Source: Halomonas litopenaei (GTDB lineage Bacteria > Pseudomonadota > Gammaproteobacteria > Pseudomonadales > Halomonadaceae). From it: a stretch of 64,000 nucleotides of DNA. Positions 12,001 to 17,560 of the stretch are shown here, piece after piece. Numbering within the stretch: the first letter of the stretch is position 1; every line of letters begins with the position of its first letter. A model generated the notes under the pieces. The model was not told the origin of the DNA. It made no database searches and saw nothing but the letters and a program-made list of their open reading frames with translations. Both the position numbers and the translations under genes were made by a program. The stretch lies in the NCBI RefSeq assembly GCF_017303055.1, contig NZ_JAEKJT010000001.1, positions 372,001-436,000 on the forward strand, written 5' to 3'.

Positions 12001-13384
12001 CACCTATGTGCTCAACTTCTCGACCTCGGCGGTGGCCGGTGGCAAGACCATCACCGCGGCGTTCGAGCAGGATGGCGCCTTCTACACGGGAAATCAGTCG
12101 GTGGCGCTGCCCAATACCGGCAGCTTCACCACCTTCACCGACGTCGGGCCCTTGAGCTTTGACCTGGAAGAGGGTGAACAAGTCCTGCGCCTGACCTTCA
12201 ATGGCGGTCAGCTCGACCTGGCTTCCTTCAGCCTGGACCTGGTGGAGCCGGTTGACGATGGCCAGTCGGCGTTTACCGATGATGGTACGCCCTGGCAGGT
12301 GGGGTCGGATTTCAACCTGGAGGCGGTCAACTACGACGAAGGCGGTCAGGGAGTCGCCTACAACGACTCAAGTCAGGCACAGCTGGGTACCAATCCCCGT
12401 GGCGATGGGGTGGACCTGGCGGGTGGTGGCAGCGTCATCGGCTGGATCGAGAACGGCGAGTGGGTCGAGTACACCCTGAACGTGGAGCAGGCAGGCACCT
12501 ATGATCTCGCCTTCCTGGCTTCCCTCGGCACCACGGCCGGCGGCCAACGCAGCATCACCGCTAGCTTCACCAAGGGCGATGGCACGCCTTACGCGACGGC
12601 AGGGGCGGTAGAGGTGGATCCCACCGGAAGCTGGACCAACTTTGTCGAGACCGCGTCGACCCAGGTTACGCTGGAGGCCGGCGAGCAGGTGCTGCGCCTG
12701 ACCTTCAACGGCGGGTCCATGGACCTGCAGGGCTTCTCGCTGTCCAAGGACGGCCAACAGGCCTTCAATGCAGGAGGTAACGCCTGGCTGGTGGACGCTG
12801 ACGATGGCCTGTCACTCGACGCCGTACTGTTCGACGAGGGTGAGCAGGGTGAAGCCTACAACGAGCTGACCCCGCAGCAGTTCGGCAGCAACTTCCGCGA
12901 TACGCCGGTGGATATCGTGGGGCAGGGCGACGCTGTGGGCTGGATCGATAACGGCGAGTGGCTTGAGTACACCATCAACGTGGAGCAAGCGGGCAGCCAC
13001 ACCCTGTCCTTCGTGACCTCGGGCCCCAATGGCGGGCGCAGCATCACCGCTTCGCTGGAACAGGACGGTAGCGTCTACGAGCAGGGCAGCGTGGCCACGC
13101 CGGTGACCAGTGACTGGGGCGTCTACGTCGATACGGCGGCGATGACCCTGGACCTGGAGGCAGGCGTGCAGGTGCTCAGACTGACCTTCAACGGCGGTTC
13201 CCAGGATCTGGCCTCGTTCCAGCTCACCCGGGATCCCGACGTGGCGGCGGCCAGCCTGTCTACCAGCAGCCTGTTGCTGGCAGCGGACGACCCTGTTGTC
13301 GATGTCTCCAACGACGATGTGGATGACCTGCCGATGAGTGACGACGTGGGCGTGCAGGGCGTGCAGGACGATGCCGGCCTGTAA
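2..13384 (+). CDS. Giant modular extracellular carbohydrate-binding/adhesin-like protein (5' partial)
   Basis: The frame is open from the left edge, so the true start lies upstream; at least 4460 residues are visible. Approximate modules by position: CBM-like jelly rolls with a GPNID motif (2-135, 150-690, 720-1170, 3985-4440, 4790-5245, 5260-5715, 8330-8860, 8875-9275), bacterial Ig-like domains (1200-1760, 4480-4770), cadherin-like domains (2280-2850, 3355-3965), a malectin-like domain (5745-6350), a glucose/sorbosone-dehydrogenase-like propeller (6790-8275), a choice-of-anchor-D-like domain (9640-10010), two modules ending in DYND (10040-11640), an Asp-rich thrombospondin-3-like linker (about 11670-11740) and three CBM6-like domains (11760-13220). 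The sequence is acidic, as in halophile surface proteins. No RTX nonapeptides or LPXTG motif were seen. Type I secretion genes lie immediately downstream on the other strand. The role as a surface or matrix protein binding glycans is inferred, and propeller enzymatic activity is unproven. Confidence 0.85.
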   Translation, partial: TSTGDDFTNFELTQPVRLTLEQGTNTITLTSNGASGPNIDYLEITAPDPDRYVIQGEDMQLSPAEDAQDSGTNRVATLDTIAGFTNGNETFRVGAEGASYLDWAFGNANATADVTLNIATAGTYAISITYATSSARPLDLMLVDGGSTTTLATFDFAPTLEPVYYPDDTEADIAAANRPSLSGGNLQSQWEGWTVETVEVELAAGSNTLRLGGYTNGPNIDKMELVLVSAAVTGPDIAPQVVQAEDAELGAANDAGTLVRDPANPEDGTGFQGLRPDYSGTGYVDFGSVPGDSLTFTVNVAEAGQYDLNFRYASNGDRPMDMAVNGGIASALAFVTTDPNATNEAPEGFDVWSYQTQTVALQAGDNTITLAIPSGAGSGPNIDRLELTTAGSGPVGDVEGDEGDDLAFTTPDSVVNAATVDAVSFTVAGLDDDIVYVGLSFDDGANVEEVTPDASGAFSLDLSGQADGPLSATLFVMDAYGNRGTRELALTLDTTADEGGDLTLAGPADPVAQADSAAVTFTLAGLDADADSVEVSLDGGATRIPVGVDGDSLQLDLSGLGGGSHPIVLYVTDVAGNEATTSTQVTLEDDSDAPLTLDFAAGPITSYGGNQDNPSQGTGAASEDAGATLALTDNVWKRVALGENYQITADTRLTLELDASSSPVSEIIAVGIDPDDNPFGGGGSLFQLGGTQTQQGFIDLRGQGTDDDGDGVLTFTIDLSSLAGSTIDSLVFVNDDDLGAKGSARFSNVTLSEATTVDTNQAPVVVGGGVADLVLDEGATLEVDLPFEDADGDDLSYRFEVADSDGAPVSAVGLAIDGSVLGGSLDDLVPGIYTVTLFADDGEFETSDSFVLTIENVNDAPVAEPAALEPFFGEVGESFVQITLADYAVLFSDPDGDDLTLSVEDLPPGLELVNGVIQGTPTEGGAFSVTLRATDPGGLSAIQVLDFQIAGTDIGDVVTIEAEAFSDLDAANLIVTANTSASNDQLIRLTSTAPAAIGTDLAAAGVEPGWYRVTLYVFDETDGEGELTLSIDGTALEARHLSSDSLTSDVVLSDDFGTLVGSGARGNAGQSGNRKAIVFETAVEITADSQLGLELRGQGGELMRIDSVAFERIEEPVNNAPTITGLGASVSVDENSSAVATLTLDDLDGDTLSVTLEGVDAPLFSFDAATGVLSFVNPPDAELAVDADEDGVYEVTVVVSDGEDSVSQATLITVNDLNESLSIAQTALDVDENLTEIGAIAVLDEDGQPAALSAPVFAITGGIDAPLFTIDPDTGVLSFTSARDFELAVDANEDNVYEVEVSVTDDGLTTSELVSVSVNDVDEAPFSPLSLQAEDGAVESFDVDANDADTQIRDPSNPEPNQPTGLRPGFSGSGYLDFGDTPGDNISWQVDVAQAGQYDINVRYATNTDRPLDLVINGGDPLVLAMASTDPDGTGPEEGFDHWAFETITVTLEAGSNTIALAIPAGANTGPNIDRIEVTEGGSGPIVIDDSADDDGDLALVAADDSLDDSQLATAVFNVSGVDDDVTTVEVSYDGGATRTEVTPDASGNITLDLSGLLDDQSGDLTVTLIVTDAAGNEASVDEVVSYDDGAVVVAPITLQAEDADIVDVGGTAQGEVTRVVDSANPDDFGNYRPGAVGEAYLDFGTNPGDQITFNVNAVEAGSYTATIRFANGGDAPRPLDLTVNGSDQGQLGFPNATGVTEPWEEWQTLEVTVELVEGANTFTLTIPAGAVNGPNIDQVVFDFNDGVTQPPFSFSIEGEALDIVDADGDTQVRDPSNPETNAAAGADGLWDGFSGAGYLDMGGDVGDAAEFQVSVDLAGTYTLEVRYANGAGNGADRPMTVLVDGASQGSLAFASTGGDPVGWENWTTTTIEVELAAGDNTIRLANQGTAGPNIDLVTVSRDGVAPPRPVEPGDRFSVKINFQPEGTAVPDGYIADNGKAFGTQSVTVDGQVHQYGWVTEESIYDSDPGTEPLDISSLTSVAVNDRTDDIAGLDPRQGTYAHFDQPGNYVRAGWEIELDDGYYEVTISIGDTSGPYDSNNVLNAEGQLFNDPFTPFRPDDFPADGNPADDTEGVRSDLVTRIVQVTDGRLTLDSMGLDNENTEIQYIEIQALPDLTPGDGREAVEDYAFFTDARAIAGVGQNEVEVDLDPDDGSIPTGVDPTSDIFVGISVVDGRGGALLESLADGSIRLFETVTGQEVTFNANTTGGFDSLTISPSQSLKPFTSYTLVIDGFQDRGPNDDASAPTREFQKYTNTFVTGPEPEIVARDVAFNDVVELNGAADGAFGFTSLEMSPDGAFMYIATISGQLLRYDVDPIDGSLSNRLELSLPNDYFDQPGETQQRGIIGLVVDPTDPNVLWITDNYPIPLSGRDNGVPDFSGRITKITLDDGPGFSGTAEAYITGLPRSNGDHVTNSLEFRVNPDYDADTNPDVPTHLLYLIQGSNSAMGEPDSAWGNRPERLLNAAVMEIDPTRDVSNGPFDVTTEPLPDNGLNQRFDDPDGHPKDDPIPMGNGEFLVFDDRGVATVQDADGNVLESYYDPYAPDAVLTIFATGARNAYDLVWHSNGYLYVPTNGSAAGGNVPDDPNTPEDERYTNVEKQDDYLFRIEEGGYYGHPNPLRDEYILNGGNPTGGNDPNQVDKYPTGTNPEGTYDIAGVYSLGENRSPNGAVEYTSGVFGGNLQGNVLFTEYSGGDDVRSITLDANGNVIGDDVLRDPDGNVITYVDPLDIIENPATGQLYLLTLNRGNGQSQIIRLDPVPGGTTDPGDPDPDDDLITVLTIQAEDVTPNDGTSVTIATGADAEIEIRDINNPETNQNLPNGLRPGAFGLDGNTVDDDGVPGGYADFGSTNVDFITFSFELDPAQAGESVLRVRYGNGSDIDRPLEVFVNNVSVGVVSFPPSQDSSITDPDARWSDWLTVDITADLAAGLNTVRFQATQDTGPNIDQLEILREEDTTPGFTVYEAEDAVLGGAVFVPESQDDRNASGDGFVDFDGSGDQTITWTVDVAEDGSYEIGFRYALAASKADRPLGLTINGTDLGQLNFVGQSNDDEDDWFFQEVLVNLQAGSNTITLTAPGAVGPNIDLLRVPDNGGDVFIPVYADVSDGARIELEDGASARTVNELTADFYFTVDSDGLYRLDLAANAGGDNGGSLALTLNGQAVDSLAYPGLGDAGEEGVYVELEAGVEYNLRAVSAVDGADDLDYLDVTPLAGNANADIEVQSGDAAFYANRLHFSYLENNGASNPDREFKDSATVTISNSGSEPLDILEAQIDGPFVLADPGAFDGLTLAPGQSLTVTVLFDRDAYTPPANDAGDGVFEGRIRLVTNDADSPVAEIAMAGFWQARDEGGWEPNVNEIWEVFGFGNRIAGLTTVGGGENSVLNDFDLYRPVNDDEVLSRYWSLADGVDQAKITQLAAFHGNGGATLGIHAPGNKGQDIIFSNHQGDNNQTLLPLVNNGNFATATFGRGTIPDGWAGDEVFGIEVAGLSTDPSLNPSGGGTPPADADGIERGYTVRMFRALDEDGNVIPNTYLGIMDYTGINYDYNDNVFVIEGVKPVSGGSLTVTNNDGVPSNDRLVMSRIENPVNAAQEVHDEVTITLSNDGFDALTINAVAVSDPSLFELTQAFSAVVLEPGESVEVTVRFIADDPNDGSLYEASLIISSSDADEAEKVIELAGISQNQSESGQEPTVQEIVNAFGYTTDVAEGQMNQGGLVEANGDEILAPFFQRADGASPITITQLAAYHGQGDIARLFIHDVDSRDISEIIAHDEADGQTLLPRTLNNGDNLAVATLDRDDPFGFYAEISDRPGYISWSDPDANLYEDTIDAIGIPGANLNWDENDGHLIRVYVAKDADGNVIPDTYIVIQDYAGVNYDYNDNIFLVQNVTPYDPTGVEDADGNGRVDLYDDDDGDGTPNFLDDPTPVAQTAFNDTQTAWAVGADGLDLEARFYDNGGQGVAYNDSDTAHSGNAFRSDEAVDISTPSLAIGFVADGEWVEYTLNVETAGTYVLNFSTSAVAGGKTITAAFEQDGAFYTGNQSVALPNTGSFTTFTDVGPLSFDLEEGEQVLRLTFNGGQLDLASFSLDLVEPVDDGQSAFTDDGTPWQVGSDFNLEAVNYDEGGQGVAYNDSSQAQLGTNPRGDGVDLAGGGSVIGWIENGEWVEYTLNVEQAGTYDLAFLASLGTTAGGQRSITASFTKGDGTPYATAGAVEVDPTGSWTNFVETASTQVTLEAGEQVLRLTFNGGSMDLQGFSLSKDGQQAFNAGGNAWLVDADDGLSLDAVLFDEGEQGEAYNELTPQQFGSNFRDTPVDIVGQGDAVGWIDNGEWLEYTINVEQAGSHTLSFVTSGPNGGRSITASLEQDGSVYEQGSVATPVTSDWGVYVDTAAMTLDLEAGVQVLRLTFNGGSQDLASFQLTRDPDVAAASLSTSSLLLAADDPVVDVSNDDVDDLPMSDDVGVQGVQDDAGL

Positions 13385-13582
13385 GCCAGCGACGACCGGT
13401 GACGCCCGCGGTGGGTGAGGCGGGCGTCACCGAATGACGTAAAACGACCAGATGCATGGTCTAAGGGAGGTACCCCTTAGGGAAACGCAGCAGCTTCCCT
13501 CAGGGTGGTGTCATCGGCGGAGGCTATCAGGGAGGCTTCTGTCGGACATGTCATGGTGTCCCGTGCCGGCAGGGAGCTGGCC

Positions 13583-13627
13583 CTGCGCGGATCGTCCCCC
13601 TGAACCTTGATCCGCGCAGTTTTTTTT
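13583..13627 (+). terminator. Rho-independent terminator of the giant gene
   Basis: An 11-bp stem (CTGCGCGGATC, 13583-13593, pairing with 13609-13619) and a 15-nt loop are followed directly by eight T residues (13620-13627). This is a textbook intrinsic terminator. It lies in the 290-bp convergent gap between the giant gene and the HlyD-type gene, and nothing else was recognised in that gap. Confidence 0.85.
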
Positions 13628-13674
13628 GCCTTTCTCATGGTGGTTGGGTGGCGGCGCTATTGCTTGCGCAGGCT

Positions 13675-15072
13675 TCATTCCTCGCGCATGGCCCTGGCTA
13701 GCATGTCATTAAGCGGTTTTAGCATGTAGCTGGCAAAGCTGCGCTCTCCGGTACGAATCATGACCTCTGCGGGCATGCCCGCGACGAGCGTCATGCCCTC
13801 AGGCAATACGCTAGTGACCGGGTCTGTCACCTGGACGATGACCTTGTAGTAGCGCTGCCGACTCGTTTCATCGTCAAAGCTGTTGGCGCTGACATGGCCG
13901 ATGGTGCCCGCGACCACCTTGGTCAAACGCTGATTGAAGGCACTGAAGCGGATGTCGGCGTGCTGGCCGACATGCAGATGATCTACGTCTTGGTTGGGGA
14001 CCCGTGCTTCGACCACGAAGCGGTCGTTGGACGGAACCAGCTCCAGCAGGATATCGCCACCGCGGACCACCGCGCCGATCGTGTGCACGTCGAGTCCGAC
14101 CACCGTGCCGGACACCGGCGCCACAATGCGCGTGCGCGTCAGCCGATGATTGAGCGCGACCAGGCGCTCTTCGGCGTCGGCCACCTCGGCCTGAACCCGC
14201 CGCAGGTCCTCGCCCACCTGTTGCTGAAATTCCTGTCGCCGCACCTGCTTGTTCAGTACCAGCTCGCTGATCTGAGCCTGCAGCCTGGCAATGTCCGCTG
14301 CATGCCTGGCGTTGTCGCTCTGGTACTCAAGGCTCTCGCGCTCCAGCTCGCGCAGCCGCTGACTGCTGATCAGGCCATCGTCAAACAGGCGGCGATGGCT
14401 GGCGATGTCCCGCTCCAGGGAGTCGATACGCAGGTCGGTAATCCCCCGGGTACGCGCGAGCCCCTGGATCTGCTCCTCCAGTTGGATCACCTGTTGATCC
14501 AGGGCAGCCAGGGTGTCCGCAAGGGCCTGGCGACGTACCTCAAAGAGGTGTTGCTGCACCGCCAGCACCTCACGCACGCGCTGTAGCCGGGCAGCCGTCA
14601 ATTCATCGGGAAAGGTCAGCACAGCGGCATTTGCCTGCTCTGCCAGCAGGCGAATCTCACTGGCACGCGCGATCAGGTAATCGCTGTCGGCAATGCGGCG
14701 TTCTGCCCGTGCCAGGGTGTCATCGAGGCGGAGCAACAGCTCACCATGCTGCACCTGATCCCCATCCCTCACGAGAATGTCGGCGACGATGCCCCCCTCC
14801 AGATGCTGAACACGCTTGGTGAAGCTTTCCACCGATACCGCTCCGGGCGCGACCACGGCCACCGCCAGCTGAGCCGTGGTTGCCCACAGCACAAAGCCGC
14901 CCAGGGCGATCATCAGCAGCGCAAAGCCCATGCGGCGATAGACATGCAGCGCTGTCGGCGGCTGGGCTGGCGAAAGGCCCGCCGGTGGGACCACGGGAGA
15001 GCCGCCGGCGTCTAAAGAGGCCGGGGTCTTAGCGGACGCCTCGGTGGATGAGCCAGGCGAAGGCAAGGTCAT
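13675..15072 (-). CDS. Type I secretion membrane fusion protein, HlyD/PrtE family
   Basis: The periplasmic adaptor links an inner-membrane ABC exporter to an outer-membrane TolC-type channel. The protein has about 465 residues: a Pro/Ala/Ser-rich cytoplasmic N-terminus, one membrane segment (RMGFALLMIALGGFVLW), a lipoyl/barrel-sandwich half (GAVSVESFTKRVQHLEGG), a long coiled coil and a C-terminal beta-barrel part (TRIVAPVSGTVVGL). The ATG at 15072 was chosen because it overlaps the TGA of the upstream transporter gene as ATGA, which indicates translational coupling; the longer frame to 15240 only reads into the transporter gene. The gene sits between two giant secreted-protein genes, which are the likely substrates (inference). 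No TolC gene is in the window. Confidence 0.88.
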   Translation of the reverse strand: MTLPSPGSSTEASAKTPASLDAGGSPVVPPAGLSPAQPPTALHVYRRMGFALLMIALGGFVLWATTAQLAVAVVAPGAVSVESFTKRVQHLEGGIVADILVRDGDQVQHGELLLRLDDTLARAERRIADSDYLIARASEIRLLAEQANAAVLTFPDELTAARLQRVREVLAVQQHLFEVRRQALADTLAALDQQVIQLEEQIQGLARTRGITDLRIDSLERDIASHRRLFDDGLISSQRLRELERESLEYQSDNARHAADIARLQAQISELVLNKQVRRQEFQQQVGEDLRRVQAEVADAEERLVALNHRLTRTRIVAPVSGTVVGLDVHTIGAVVRGGDILLELVPSNDRFVVEARVPNQDVDHLHVGQHADIRFSAFNQRLTKVVAGTIGHVSANSFDDETSRQRYYKVIVQVTDPVTSVLPEGMTLVAGMPAEVMIRTGERSFASYMLKPLNDMLARAMREE

Positions 15073-16838
15073 GACGGGCCTCCTGCCGATGCCGGTCGGT
15101 GTGGTGTCACCCGTTTGATCACCTTGCCGGGCAAGGTCTTGGCCCCGACCGGGCCGTCGTCGGCGCTGCGGCGGGCGCGCTGCGCGGCCACCTGACCGTC
15201 GCGAAGCGTCAGGATACGGTCTACCCGATCCAGCAGGCACTGACGGTGGGTGATCACCAGAGTGGTCGTCCCCTGGCGGCGCAGCCCATCGAGTGCCTGC
15301 CCCAAGGCGCGTTCGCCAGCGTCATCGAGGCTGGCGTCAGGTTCATCCAGCACGACCAGGCAGGGATGGCCGTAAAGCGCCCGCGCCAGTCCGATACGCT
15401 GACGCTGACCGGCAGAAAGGCCTAGGCCCTGTGGGCCGATGACGGTGTCGTAGCCGTCATCGAGGGACAGAATGAGCTCGTGCACGCCGGCCAGGGTCGC
15501 GGCCTTGACCACGGCCTCGGCATCGACGGCGGCAAAGCGCGCAATGTTGTCGGCAATGGTCCCCGCCAGCAGCTCGACGTCCTGGGGCAGATAGCCCAGG
15601 TGAGGCCCCAGGGCGTGACGCTGCCAGCCGAGAATGTCGGCGCCGTCGAGGCGCACGCAGCCATCCAGGCGGGGCCAGATGCCCAGCACGACCCGCGCCA
15701 GGGTCGACTTGCCTGAACCGCTGGGACCCACCACGGCCAGTTGCTCCCCGGGCGAGAGCGTGAGGCTGATGGCCTTCAAGGTGATGTCCTGGGAACCCGG
15801 TGGAGCGGCGCTGACGTTCTCCAGGGTCAGCGAGCCCCGGGGACAGGGCAACGCCATGGGCTCACCTGCCGTTGCCGCGCCAAGCAACAGATTCAGGCGC
15901 TCTGATGCATTGCGCGCTGCGATGAAGGACTTCCAGCCGTTGATCAGCTGATCCAGTGGCGCCAGCGCGCGGCCGAGCAGAATCGAGCCGGCGATCATCA
16001 TCCCTGGGGTCAACTCTGCGACCAGGACCAGCCAGGCGCCGAGCCCCAGGATCAAGGACTGGGACAGCAGCCTCAGCGCTTTCGACAGATGGGTCAGGGT
16101 GCCTGCGCGGTCGCTGGCCAGGGACTGCAGGGTGAGGCCTACCCGATGTATCGCCTGCCAGCGATGCTGGATGCTTTCGACCATGCCAAGGGCATGCAGC
16201 ACCTCGCTGTTGCGCAGGTTGGCCGCGGTGGTATCTCGATTGGACACCTGTCTGGCCCCGGCCTGCTTAAGCAGTTCCCGGGTCCTGGACTCGTTCAGCA
16301 CCGCCAGGGCCAGTAGCAGCGCTCCGGCACACAGGGCGAAGAGCCCGTAGTACGGATGAAACAGCGTCAGGATACCCAGATAGACGGGTATCCAGGGGGT
16401 GTCGAGGAACGCCGGGACCGCTGGGCTCGAAAAGAACTGACGTAGCGTGGCAAGGTCATCCAGCCCCTGGATGGAGGCAGAGCTGGGATTGGTGAGTGCC
16501 TGCCGATAAAGCGATTGATGAAGCCGCTGCTGGAGCTGTTCATCGAAACGATTGCCCAGCCTCACCAGCAGGCGCGAGCGCACCCAGTCCAGGCCGGCCA
16601 TGATCGCAAACAGGAAGATCACGACAAGCGTCAGCATGATCAAGGTATCGACGCTGCGACTGGCGAGCACCCGGTCATAGACCTGCATCATGTAAAAAGA
16701 GGGGACCAGCATCAGCAGATTGATGGCAACGCTGAAGATGGCCACATCCACGAGCCCCCTGCGACAGCCGCGCAGCGCTGCGGCAACGGCAGACGCCTCG
16801 CGGGATAGAGCATTGTCCTGAGACGGGGGGAAGCGCAT
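15069..16838 (-). CDS. Type I secretion ABC transporter/ATPase, PrtD family
   Basis: This inner-membrane exporter (589 aa) has an N-terminal transmembrane domain (roughly residues 30-310) and a C-terminal nucleotide-binding domain. The Walker A is GPSGSGKST, the signature is LSAGQRQRIGLARAL and the Walker B region is CLVVLDEPDASLD, followed by the H-loop ITHRQ. There is no N-terminal C39 peptidase or C39-like domain, so it resembles the PrtD/AprD/LapB-type exporters rather than bacteriocin exporters. It is the first gene of a two-gene operon with the fusion-protein gene, overlapping it by 4 nt. It probably exports one or both flanking giant proteins (context-based inference). Confidence 0.9.
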   Translation of the reverse strand: MRFPPSQDNALSREASAVAAALRGCRRGLVDVAIFSVAINLLMLVPSFYMMQVYDRVLASRSVDTLIMLTLVVIFLFAIMAGLDWVRSRLLVRLGNRFDEQLQQRLHQSLYRQALTNPSSASIQGLDDLATLRQFFSSPAVPAFLDTPWIPVYLGILTLFHPYYGLFALCAGALLLALAVLNESRTRELLKQAGARQVSNRDTTAANLRNSEVLHALGMVESIQHRWQAIHRVGLTLQSLASDRAGTLTHLSKALRLLSQSLILGLGAWLVLVAELTPGMMIAGSILLGRALAPLDQLINGWKSFIAARNASERLNLLLGAATAGEPMALPCPRGSLTLENVSAAPPGSQDITLKAISLTLSPGEQLAVVGPSGSGKSTLARVVLGIWPRLDGCVRLDGADILGWQRHALGPHLGYLPQDVELLAGTIADNIARFAAVDAEAVVKAATLAGVHELILSLDDGYDTVIGPQGLGLSAGQRQRIGLARALYGHPCLVVLDEPDASLDDAGERALGQALDGLRRQGTTTLVITHRQCLLDRVDRILTLRDGQVAAQRARRSADDGPVGAKTLPGKVIKRVTPHRPASAGGPS

Positions 16839-17560
16839 GGCGGTGAGCTCTTGGCAGCGTGAATGGAGGCGCTGGCGAGAAGCCTGGTGGCTCTCGATGG
16901 TAGGGCCTGGTTCGTCGGTCCGGTTCGTCGGTTTGGCTCGTCGTTCTGGTTCGTTCTGGTTCGGCAGGTTGATTCAGTCCGTTCGCTCGGCAGAGCTTTA
17001 GTCGAACGACAACGGAGCTCTGGCAGGGCTCTGGCAGAGCGACAGTAGAGCCCCTGCAGCATGACAACAGAGCTTTCGCACAATGACGCACACAGCAAGG
17101 TACTGTGTTCCAGAAAAGGCAGTTCTGACGTCGTTGTCTACCCGCCAGTATTATGTAGACATATTTGAGTAAGAATCTAGCGATTCTTTGTCGTAAGCCT
17201 GGTTCAATTTTTCTTTCATATATGACTTTTTAAGCACAAACATCTCGATCAAAGGTGATAAATTATTCTGTTTTTTCTCTTCGATTTTTCTCAGTTCTGA
17301 AGATTAGAAAGTATCAATCTCACGAACCATTTTTCTCATCTTGTTGTTTTATAAGAATAAATTTTTCTGTGGTGTAGGTGTTTCTCGACATGTCTTTATG
17401 CCTTTAGGCGCATTGTTTTTTTGATTGCCTGTTGGTGTAAAAAAAGTAGTTTCCAAAGAGTATTTTTCGTAGTCGATGTAAGAATATTGCTATTTATTTT
17501 TCTGTATAAATTGCGCTTTATTGTGCCCATTGCGAAACTTATTGATGGGGAGGGCGGGGT
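16839..17560. other. 722-bp divergent intergenic region: degenerate repeats, then an AT-rich block
   Basis: The part next to the transporter gene (about 16880-17080) is built of imperfect short repeats (variants of GGTTCGTCGG and GCTCTGGCAG). From about 17140 to 17540 the DNA becomes strikingly AT-rich compared with its neighbours. This is the upstream region of both the secretion operon (-) and the 1778-aa gene (+), so it probably holds divergent promoters. It could also be a target for an H-NS-like silencer (inference). No gene was recognised in it. Confidence 0.5.

Noticed and set aside
6959..12181. A 1740-codon open frame on the minus strand
   Set aside because: It lies wholly antisense to the giant gene, has His/Arg/Val-rich composition typical of the reverse of GC-rich Asp/Gly coding DNA, and shows no domain. 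It is a coding shadow.
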